Source of the DNA: Coenobita brevimanus | Lineage: Eukaryota; Arthropoda; Malacostraca; Decapoda; Coenobitidae | Length of the DNA stretch: 64,000 nucleotides | NCBI GenBank assembly: GCA_032717465.1 | Contig: CM064658.1 | Span: forward strand, 10,639,850-10,703,849 | Reading direction: 5' to 3' | Part shown: positions 25,084 to 33,839 of the stretch, piece after piece | How positions within the stretch are numbered: the stretch's first letter is position 1 | Layout: every line of letters starts with the position of its first letter | Translations under genes and position numbers: made by a program | Notes under the pieces: generated by a model | What the model was told of the DNA's origin: nothing | The model's database searches: none | What the model saw: the letters and a program-made list of their open reading frames with translations, nothing else

Positions 25084-25087
<4 letters not shown>
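24265..25087 (+). repeat. 3' LTR of the Gmr1-like element
   Basis: Same length as the 5' LTR. Mismatches are single-base, including a cluster of three near 24355-24360 (CCATAAGGACC versus CCACAGTGACC). Confidence 0.9.

Positions 25088-25170
<83 letters not shown>
25088..25170. repeat. (TA)n followed by (TG)n
   Basis: Dinucleotide arrays immediately after the 3' LTR, mirroring the TA array before the 5' LTR. Confidence 0.95.
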
Positions 25171-25933
25171 CGACCAAGCAAGACATCTGCAGGCGATCTT
25201 GGACATAGCAACTTCCAAAGCAGTAATAAAATGAATGTGGTAAATACTGTTACGTCCCCACCCAACACTGCCACAGACTCCAACAGCAGTAGTTCAGTAT
25301 ATGGAGGACGTTGCCCAGTGAGTTTATCTTCCTATGGTCAGCCTTTCGGTGTATGTACAGCACACAAGATCAGCTGAGGCGAAAATAAACACCGGGTTCT
25401 TATAAGTTGACTGTCTTGATTTTCCAAATAATTCCACTTAATTCTTTCCAACTTCACTGTTCTCACAAGCACTGGAGCTATACAAACTTTACTAACTTCT
25501 ATTACACTTAATGCTTGACAACACTTTACTGTTATTACACTTAATGCTTGTCAACACTTCGCTGTTATGACACTTAATGCTTGTCTACACTTCACTGTTA
25601 TTACACTTAATGCCTGACAACACGTCACTGTTATTACACAAGTACCGAAAATATACAAATTTCACTGCACTGACACTGTACTACACTCAAACTGAACTGA
25701 AAACCAGTTGAACTTGAAATAGTCTCTTCCCCATCCTTATATAAGCTTACATTATTCGAGAAACTTCTACATTCTACGAGAACAAAGTTGCCAACTCGGA
25801 GATATCAAAACATGCCAGAGTTTTCTTACATTGCATAACACTCTAAGTCTTTTACCATACGAACTTGAATTACATAATTTAACAAGCAACCGCTTAAATA
25901 AAACATTATAAAGAAAAAGAGCACAAAAATTAA
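25171..25933. other. Noncoding, possible solo-LTR-like stretch
   Basis: TGTTACGTCCCC at 25248 resembles a Gypsy LTR start and TTGCATAACA at 25840 a possible end, with a TATATAAGCTTA in between. No matching target duplication flanks these points, so the solo-LTR reading is weak. No coding frame was found. Confidence 0.35.
25498..25640 (+). repeat. Tandem repeat, unit about 33 bp, about 4.3 copies
   Basis: The unit is TTCACTGTTATTACACTTAA followed by TGCTTGACAACAC, repeated head to tail with small substitutions. Copies begin near 25525, 25558, 25591 and 25624, with a partial copy before them. Confidence 0.85.
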
Positions 25934-26369
25934 TGTACAGTCTCTAGCAAATGTCGAGCCACCGGCTTGAGGAGCAGGTTGGTATATGTAGCACCGCCGC
26001 ACCCCCAGTTTCACTTCCCCTCCCCCTCTCCCTCGTTCCCATTCATTTGTCTACCTCCACCCTCCCTACATCCGAGGACATGAGAGTAACGCCTACTTGC
26101 ATTGTCTCAACCAGTCTTTCATCATCCATTTGTCTTGGTGAAATAATGGTTTTATGATAACAAATAAAAACACATTAAACAGTGCTTTACTCCATAGTAA
26201 TGTAAACTAATTTATGCGCCACGATCTGAACGCAGGGTGATATAGTAATATATTCGTATGATAGTGAGGTCTGTACAATTTATCATTTTAACGGTTGTAT
26301 CCAGTCAGTGTGTAACATTAAACAGTAGGAAGCTATAAGTAGATGTTTGTAGTGGTCGGTGGTGTGTGT

Positions 26370-26465
26370 GTGTGGGGGGGGGGGTAGCTGGCCGTCACAC
26401 GTTGTGGTGGCAGCATGGGGAGAGGGAAATGGGCCCTGGGTCGACGGCTGTGCCCTGGGTGGATA

Positions 26466-26513
<48 letters not shown>

Positions 26514-27547
26514 CATCAATGCTCATAAACACGTTTTTATTATCACCACGAAGTGTGCATTACAATATTGTCCACTGCGCCATATAATAGTGACATTTAT
26601 AGCTTAACGGTATGGATTATAAGTATTTAATGATCAGTGCACAGTAAGACCTTATTTTTTAAATGTTATTCAATCAGATATGCAGTGCAATAGCGGATTA
26701 TAATACATTAGTTTGAACGTAGCCTTTAACTCTGCAGGGTAAGTCAGGCTAAAACACCAGATCTCTAGTAAAACAGTCATTATTGTCACCATACAACATG
26801 TTATTGTAGGGCAACTGGAACAGGGCGATAGCAAAGGTGGTGGGTGGTGCTACTCGGTGTTGATAGGGTTACCTTATCACTCCCCAGTTACCCACAACAT
26901 TCCATTATCATATAAAACCAATGTCTGACCCCAGTGTTTCATATCGTTTTAAAATGTGTTCTTAAGTATACCGGTAGTCAGTTAGTCTTCCTTATTAAAT
27001 ATCTGTGTAACCAAAACCGTTTGTTCATTTTAACATCCTTCCCTCTCTGAGGCAATTGACGTTTCAACTGACGATAGTCAATGGAAAAAACCATTGCCAC
27101 ACAGAGACAGAGGAAAGTAGTAACAGACATAGGACAAGTTGAAGAGGAAATAATCATAAGGTTAACCTGACCTCTACGTCTATTACGTTGCTATAAGTAA
27201 CACTGACCAGTGTGAACTGTAGCTCGTCAAACCTTTGTTGAAAACGTTCTCAATGAAAATGAATTAACTGAATTATCTGTTGTATGGTATGATAATGTTG
27301 ATTAGCGTAAGCTGCAATCGAAACAAGTTTGGTTACTTTGCAGATCATTCATTCGGCCAATTTAGATATTGGTTACCTTTTTCGAAATATGTCGTGTTAT
27401 AATCGTGTGAATCGCAAAGTACACCCTATTGCAATTATAACTACTGTAAATAAGGCAAGGTTATATTCCTGATATTATCAGGAGGTGGCGGGTCTCTTGC
27501 TGGAGTGAGTGGCGATAAGTGGCTGAGGCAAGGGGTGGAGGGGGTTG
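26370..27547. other. Spacer of the inverted repeat, noncoding
   Basis: It contains a G run and two short TG arrays at 26362-26386 and 26467-26509, then unremarkable sequence with no supported ORF. Confidence 0.5.
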
Positions 27548-27555
27548 GTTGTATG

Positions 27556-27831
27556 CAGCGCCGGATTAACCATGCTATGGCTTAGTAGGCAATGCAGACG
27601 GTTGGCCTGCAACATATAGAGCTGTTTTTATTTTTTATTTTTTTTTCGTTATTTCCAGTTAAATATTGGCATGACCTATAATGGCCTTTTTTGATGGCCT
27701 GATGGGTGATGGCCTTTTTTTGGACGCCCAAAGCGTATATTTATTCCGCTCTGGAAGTCTGGATGGCCTGTGACAAGTCGTGGCTTGGTAGGCAGTTGCC
27801 CAATTTGCCTGTACCTGGTAATCCGGCCCTG
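27556..27831. mobile_element. hAT-type MITE with perfect 8-bp target duplication
   Basis: The ends CAGCGCCGGATTA and TAATCCGGCCCTG are inverted repeats with one mismatch. The 8 bases before (27548-27555) and after (27832-27839) are both GTTGTATG. Eight-base duplications and CAGGGCCGGATTA-type termini are characteristic of hAT transposons. At 276 bp with no ORF it is non-autonomous. Confidence 0.9.
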
Positions 27832-27839
27832 GTTGTATG

Positions 27840-28227
27840 GTGCGCGGGGCCAGCACACCACGCGGCTCACTCTACTGTTGGCTGTCCTGTGTATGAAATT
27901 GACCTTGATACTTATAATACTGTCAGCAGCAATGAATGGCGTCTAAATATTGACTGACCTTTGGTAATGCCAGCAACCATGTCATGGCCTCGGTTTGACC
28001 AGCTTAGGCGGTTTAACCACCAGACAAGCTGTCATCCAGTCCCTGTCGCCCAACGTAATTCGATATCATGTATTAAGACATCAGTAACCAAGAAAATACT
28101 GATCATGTGTTTTACTTATCAGCAACATTTTGCCATCATCATACATGGGGTATTAGTAGTAACTAATGGTACTGACCTATAATAGAATTTGTAAAGTAAC
28201 AGTGATTACGTCGAGTAAGGGAAGGAG
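27840..28227. other. Remainder of spacer, noncoding
   Basis: No element ends or coding frames recognised between the MITE and the right inverted-repeat arm. Confidence 0.4.
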
Positions 28228-28820
28228 CACACCACAGACCCCTACAAACATCTACTTATAGCTTCCGACTGTTTAATGTTACACACTGACTGGATACAAC
28301 CGTTAAAATGATAAATTGTATGATTACAGACCTCACTATCATACGAATATATTACTATATCACCCTGCGTTCAGATCGTGGCGTATAAATTAGTTTACAG
28401 TACTATGGAGTAAAGCACTGTTTAATGTGTTTTTATTTGTTATCATAACAAAACCATTATTTCACCAAGACAAATGGATGATGAAAGAGTGGTTGAGACA
28501 ATGCAAGTAGGCGTTACTCTCATGTCCTCGGATGTAGGGAGGGTGGAGGTAGACAAATGAATGGGAACGAGGGAGGGGGGGGGAAAATGGGGGTGCGGCG
28601 GTGCCATATATACCAACCTGCTCGTCGAGCCGGTCGCTCGACTTTTGCTGGAGACTGTACAACTTACGAAATAACAACGCTCACAAACAGCAGGCAAACT
28701 GGCAACTGTCTGGTACCGGAACTAGCTACTGTAAACATCAGGAAAAGTCGAGAAAAATCTCGGCTACCTAACTGGCAAATCTCGCTTGCTAACAATACTC
28801 TTAACATATTCATTTCTAAT

Positions 28821-28847
28821 TTTCTGCCCACTTCAGGCCATCATCAG
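28821..28847 (-). ncRNA. Hammerhead-ribozyme-like core, left arm
   Basis: The reverse-complement copy of the right-arm motif, CTGATGA ... GAAA. Stem II is GGCC-TGAAGTG-GGCA with one mismatch, so it is probably less stable. Confidence 0.3.
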
Positions 28848-28992
28848 GTACTACAACTGTCCAATATAGTCAGCACAGACACGATGAAAAGAAGAAACCA
28901 GGACTTTATTGAAACTTTAGTTTTATAGTTTCAGTAAAGTCCTGGCTTCTTTTCATCATGTCTGTGCTGATTATATAGGACAGTTGTAGTAC

Positions 28993-29019
28993 CTGATGAT
29001 GGCCTGAGGTGGGCCGAAA
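28993..29019 (+). ncRNA. Hammerhead-ribozyme-like core, right arm
   Basis: CTGATGA, then T, then GGCC-TGAGGTG-GGCC that can form stem II, then GAAA. The extra T and the absence of an obvious stem III with a cleavage triplet weaken the call. Confidence 0.35.
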
Positions 29020-29050
29020 ATCTGAATTATTTTAAGAGTATTTATCACAT

Positions 29051-29066
29051 TCATTACATATATATA

Positions 29067-29140
<74 letters not shown>
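29051..29140. repeat. (TA)n microsatellite
   Basis: About 85 bp of TA, with one TTTATATA interruption. Confidence 0.95.
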
Positions 29141-29141
<1 letters not shown>

Positions 29142-29144
<3 letters not shown>

Positions 29145-29555
29145 GAAGGACACAAGTCAAGAGTGAGAGCAGTGGAAATGAGTTATTTAAGAGGAGCCTG
29201 TGGAGTCACATGGAGAGACAGGCTGACGAATGAGGATATAAGGAGCGTTGTGATGTGGATGTGGATGTGATAGGAAGCGTTATGAGGAACACACTGAGGT
29301 AGTTTGGCCATGTGGAGAGGATGGAGGGTGAAAGGCTGACGAAGGGAGTGTATGTGAGTGAGGTGGAGGGGGGAGTGGGAGGGAGAGGCCGAGGATGAGA
29401 TGGAGGGATGGGGTGGAGAGGTATATGAAAGAGGGGGGTGTGAGTTGGGAGCAGGTCAGTGAAATGGCGTGGGACAGGGCGACTTTGAGGCGATTTGTTT
29501 GTGGCCACCCCAAACGGGATTGAGGCATCTGGCAATAGATAGATAGATAGATATA
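29142..29555 (+). pseudogene. RTE-like LINE, 3'-terminal fragment with GATA tail
   Basis: The fragment starts in the post-RT region (KSRVRAVEMSYLRGACGVTWRD in one frame) and runs through the WFGHVERMEGERLTK and GRGRPRMRWRD type C-terminus in shifted frames. It then enters a 3' UTR ending GGCATCTGGCAATAGATAGATAGATAG. Severely 5'-truncated and frameshifted. Same family as 30640-33826. Confidence 0.8.
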
Positions 29556-29889
29556 TAAAAATCTGTACATTTAAAAAGTAGCATAGAGAAATAAAGTAAA
29601 TTTATGACTGATATTCATTTACTGAAGTGAGATTGTAGAGGAAAATATAAGTAAGCTAAAGAAGATTAGGAAAACTACAAATCAGAGTTTATTTATAAAT
29701 TTGTGGTAGGATGGTTCTGAAGTATGAAATTAATTTATAATGTGCTTTAGAAGAATATGGAACCAGTAACGGGAATAAGTGTTCATGAAAGTAAGGACTG
29801 ATAATCATTTAGTAAAATGAGTTTTTAGAAAAAAATATAAATAAGCTATAGAAGATGAGGATAGCTAAAACTAAGCTGCGATCCTGTGA
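29556..29889. other. Noncoding AT-rich stretch
   Basis: Two similar blocks (TTACTGAAGTGAGATTGTAG... and TTAGTAAAATGAGTTTTTAG...) suggest an old local duplication of about 190 bp. No gene. Confidence 0.4.
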
Positions 29890-30159
29890 GTCTGTTGCAA
29901 AGATGGGCACCAGTCCGTTATTCCGTTGCTCTCTTACTAACGAAGTTACATTTTTGCGTAACGGAGTAACGGACTCGCTCCTTTTTTTTTTTTTTTTTTT
30001 TTAATGTAACGGACCGAGTAACTTCCTCTATTTTCCTAGTCCGTTACCCCGTTACTTTTTGCTACGTTACTCCTTTACAATTTGGTTACATTTTGCGTCG
30101 CTTACTTGATTTGTATCGACGCACGCTATTGGCCACGTGAATAACCAACAGCCAATAGC

Positions 30160-30600
30160 GGTGGTGCCTGGTGGTACTGGTAGATGGTTGTTGTGGTAGA
30201 TGCCTGGTATGGTAGTAGTGGTTACGGCGGTAGTGATAGTTGTTGTAGCTGCTAGCTGGTAATGGTAGTGGACTAGTGGTAGTACTAGTAACTACTAACC
30301 AGTATTGGTGGTAGCCTGGTGGGTGGTGTCACTGGTGTGGTGTCATGTAGTGGTAGTGGTGGTAGGTGGTGAGTGTGACTGATGTCGTGGTGTGGTGGTT
30401 GTGGTACTGACAACTGTAGTGGCAGTGGTGGTACTGGTAGTTGTGGTACTATTAAGATCCTGGTGTTTCTGGTGAGTGGTTCTGGTGTCATGGTGTGGAC
30501 TTACCGGTAACTTGAAACTTCGTTGTGGTGGCGATGTTGGTACTGATGGTAGCCGGTACTCCAGTAGTATGTTGGCATTCATGGTGGCATTTTGTCGGCA
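30160..30600. repeat. GT/GGT-rich low-complexity region
   Basis: Irregular GGTAGTGGT and TGGTGGTAC words, part of the hAT-like element's interior. Its open frames on the minus strand (Thr/Pro-rich) are composition artefacts. Confidence 0.7.
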
Positions 30601-30639
30601 GTGATGGTGTGATATATCACTGATATGGTGGGTAACCCC

Positions 30640-33600
30640 CCCCCTGGGGGTAGGGGGGTTTCAAGAATACTCCCCCAGTATCCCTGCTTGTCGTAGGAGG
30701 CGACTAAAAGGGTTGGTGATGGGTTAGTGCCCCACCCCGTAAAAACAACTAACTAAAAAAGTGAACAAAGCGCCTCGGACCCGGACGGACCATACGTTGA
30801 CGACTAAGGAACGGACGAAGGACATTCATAGGGTGGGAACGTGGAATGTGAGAGGAGTGAATGATGAAGTGAAAGAGAGAGAGATTGTTCAGGTGCTTGA
30901 GGATGCAAAAGTGGATATATGTGGATTGACTGAAACTAAATGGTAAGGTGAAAGGGTGAGAGAATGGGAATATGGTTTAGGTATACGTGCGGGAGTCAAT
31001 GAAAATGAGAGGGCAAGAGAGGGAGTATGTCTGATGATAAGCAAGAAGTGGAAGGAGAATATAAGAGAGTATGGAACAGTGGGTGCAAGGATTGTATGGG
31101 TGAGGATGAAAGTAGGTATACAAGCATGGGCGATTGTATGTGTGTATGCCCCGACAGAGGATCGAGTGGCAAGAGTGAAAGATGAGTTTTGGGCGAGTGT
31201 AGAAGTGTGTATGGACAAGTTTGAGAGGAGCGAGAGAGTGCTGTTGATTGGAGACATGAATGGCAAAGTTGGGAATGTACGAGTGGATGGAGTGGTTGGT
31301 CAGTGGGGTGTGCCAGCTGACGTAGATGGGAATGGAAGTGCTTTGGTGGACATCTGTGCTTGTAAGGGGTTGGCAATAGCCAACACCTACTTTCGGCATA
31401 AGATGATCCACCGGTATACATGAAGAGTAATGAGGAGGATGGATGGTGAACTTGTTGAACGAAAGGCAATGATAGACTACGTGTGTGTGGATGAGCGAAT
31501 GAGAAGACAAGTGTTGGATGCAAGAGTGTGGAGAGGGTGGGGGAATGGAGTCTCGGACCATCACTTAGTGATGGCCAAGGTAGAGCTGCAAAGAAAGTGG
31601 TTGAGGAGACGAAGGGGAAGACAGGAGGAAGCAACTCCTGTGAGAAGAGTGGAGAAATTGCAAGATAGTGAGAAAATGACAGAGTATAAGAGCATAGTGG
31701 AAGAAAGACTGGGAAGGTATGAGCTAGAGCAGATGGAAGGGGTGGAAGACATATGTAAGATATTCACGGAAGAGACAGGCGCAGCGTGTGAGGCGGTTTA
31801 TGGAGTGAGGAGGAGATGCAAGGGTGTGCAAGGGACAGCATGGTGGAATGATGAGGTGAAACGAGCTGTGGAACAAAAGAAGAGGGCATATAGTGAATGG
31901 TTAGCGAGTAAAGGTAGGGGAGAAGATGAGAGAGAGAAGAGAGAGGTATATGTGAGCAGGAGAAGGGAGGTTAAGAGACTGGTGAAGGACAGTAAAACGA
32001 AAGTGGATGAGGAGTTTGGGAGGAATCTGAGTGTGAAATGGAGGGAGAGTAAGAAATTGTTTTGGAAGGAGGTAAAGAAAGTAAGGCAGTGTGAAAGAGG
32101 AAATAGTAGGGGACTGAAAGATAGGAATAATAGATTGTTGGTGGAGAAGGGAGAGAAACTGAGGAGATGGAAGGAGCACTTTGAGGATTTGTTGAATGTG
32201 GAGAGTGAGAGCAGTGCGAGTATAAGTGGTTGGGGAATGGCTGGGAGAAGAAGAGATGAGAGGAGGGAGGAAGAGATCAGTAGGGCGGAAGTAGTGGAAG
32301 CGATGAAGAATATTAAGTTGGGCAAGGCCCCAGGAATTGATGGAGTGTGTGGTGAAATGCTTAGGTATGGGGGTGAGATTGTTGTAGAGTGGATATGGAA
32401 GTTGTGTAGATTGGCTTGGGAAGAGGGAAGGGTTCCAGAGGACTGGAAATCAGGTATAATTGTTCCTTTATACAAAGGAAAAGGAGAGAGAAGTATGTGG
32501 TAACCATAGGGGTATTTGCCTACTTAGTGTGACTGGTAAAATATATGGTAGAATACTCACTGATAGGGTTAGGCATATGACAGAGGAGCTAGTTGGAGAA
32601 GAACAAGGGGGATTTAGGAAGGGAAAAGGATGTGTAGATCAGATATTTGTTCTAAGATGTTTAGTGGAGAAGTATCTAGAGAAGGGAAGGAAAGTGTATG
32701 CTGCCTTCATGGACTTGGAGAAAGCTTATGACAGAATAGATAGGCAAGGTATGTGGAAGGTATTAAGAATATATGGAGTGGAGGGGAAATTGTTGAGTGC
32801 TGTGAAGAGTATGTACGAGGGAGCTAGGGTTACGGTGCGAGTGGATGGTGAGCTGAGTGAGTTCTTTGATCTCAATGTGGGACTGAAACAGGGTTGTGTG
32901 ATGTCTCCATGGCTGTTTAATATATACATGGATGGGGTTGTAAAGGAGGTGCAGGGTAGGTCAGTGGATGTGGGGGTGGCTCCAATGAATGAGGGTGAGA
33001 TTTGGAAGCTTCCGGTGTTGCCGTTTGCTGATGATACAGTACTGTTGAGTGAAGATGAATGGGAGTTGCAAGGTTTGGTGAATGAATTTGGGACAGTGTG
33101 TAGGAGGAGGAATCTGAAAGTTAATGTAAACAAAAGTAAAGTTATGGTGTTTGAGAGGAATGAAGTCACAGAGTGTGCAGTGAGGTTGGATGGTGAGGAT
33201 ATGGAGAATGTGAGTGCATTCAAGTACTTAGGTAGTGTGATGAGTAAGGATGGAACTTTGGGGGATGAAGTGCGTGAAAGGGTACAGCAGGGAAGGAAGG
33301 TTGTTGGTACACTGAAAGCAGTGATAAGAAATAGGGAGGTGAGTATGGAAGTTAAGAAGTCACTGCATGATAGTATTGTGATCCCTACCCTGACGTATGG
33401 AAGCGAGGCATGGACCTTGCAAGAGGGGAACAAGTCAAGAGTGAGAGCAGTGGAAATGATTTACTTGAGAGGAGCATGTGGAGTGACGTGGAGGGACAGG
33501 CTGACGAATGAAGAAGTGAAGGAACGCTGTGGAGTGGATGTGGATGTGGTTGAGAAGATTAGGAGAAATACACTGAGGTGGTTTGGACATGTGAAGAGAA

Positions 33601-33826
33601 TGGAGAATGAAAGACTGACTAAGAGAGTGTATGTAGGTGAGGTGGAGGGAGGGAGAGGGAGAGGTAGACCGAGGATGAGGTGGAGGGATGGAGTTGAGAG
33701 GTATATGAGGGAGGGGGGGTGAGCTGGGGGGAGGGTAGTCAAATGGTGGGTGACAGAGCGACTTGGAGGCGTTTTGTCTGCGGCCACCCTTTGCAGGATT
33801 AGGGTGTCAGGCTATAGATAGATACA
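30640..33826 (+). pseudogene. RTE-like LINE, near full length: endonuclease and RT, three lesions
   Basis: A single-ORF LINE. After a G/C-rich leader containing GGCGACTAAAAGGG, the frame from 30761 encodes an APE-type endonuclease: GTWNVRG, LTETKW, VCVYAPT, LLIGDMNGK, VSDHHLV. An in-frame TAA (30944) and TGA (31421) interrupt it. RT follows: GKAPGIDG near 32320, then a frameshift at about 32490, then FMDLEKAYDR, GLKQGCVMSPWLF and the catalytic LPFADD (about 33019). The C-terminus has WFGHVKRMENERLTK and GRPRMRWRDG, an RTE/BovB-style ending. The 3' UTR ends TGTCAGGCTATAGATAGATAC. Lesions are few, so the copy is moderately young. Clade assignment is by motif only. Confidence 0.88.
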
Positions 33827-33839
33827 TATTTTTTTAAAT

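Larger units (their letters stand above)
18748..25087 (+). mobile_element. Young Gmr1-like Ty3/Gypsy retrotransposon (integrase before RT)
   Basis: Two LTRs of equal length (18748-19570 and 24265-25087, 823 bp each) differ at about 15 positions by eye, roughly 2 percent. The internal region encodes gag, protease, then integrase followed by RT and RNase H. This order is the reverse of normal Ty3/Gypsy, while the RT sequence is clearly Gypsy-like. The arrangement defines the Gmr1-like group known from fish and other deuterostomes. The purine tract GTGGGGAGG precedes the 3' LTR. A few point lesions are present, but pol is almost intact, so the copy is recent. Confidence 0.9.
25934..28661. repeat. 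Long inverted-repeat pair (about 435-bp arms) with 1.86-kb spacer
   Basis: Left arm 25934-26369 and right arm 28228-28661 are reverse complements with scattered differences. Outer ends are TGTACAGTCTC and its complement GAGACTGTACA; inner ends lie at GATGTTTGTAG beside a GT-rich array. The spacer 26370-28227 has TG microsatellites (26467-26509), a nested hAT MITE and no transposase. It could be a foldback or long-TIR DNA transposon that lost its coding part, or an inverted duplication. I see no clear target duplication. Confidence 0.75.
28794..29043. mobile_element. Foldback palindrome, possibly Penelope-derived
   Basis: Two arms of about 120-128 bp (28794-28921 and about 28927-29043) are near-perfect reverse complements around a short TTTAGTTTTATAG-like centre. 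Each arm includes an AATAAAG- or AGTAAAG-type sequence by the centre and, outward, a CTGATGA ... GAAA block (see ncRNA entries). Inverted terminal repeats with hammerhead-type cores are a feature of Penelope-like elements. No RT or GIY-YIG ORF accompanies it, so this would be a non-autonomous remnant. Confidence 0.6.

Noticed and set aside
25498..25640. CRISPR array
   Set aside because: Head-to-tail 33-bp repeats without spacers, in an eukaryotic context.
25248..25840. Definite solo LTR
   Set aside because: No target duplication and no second copy in the window; kept only as a low-interest observation.
29206..29570. Minus-strand Pro/Ser/Leu-rich frames
   Set aside because: Antisense shadows of the purine-rich RTE-like LINE; the same applies to 30889-32475, 32726-33433, 33461-33787 and 48406-48606.
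31430..32503. Host gene with charged coiled coil
   Set aside because: It is in the same frame as the endonuclease before it and ends with RT motifs, so it is the middle of the RTE-like LINE.
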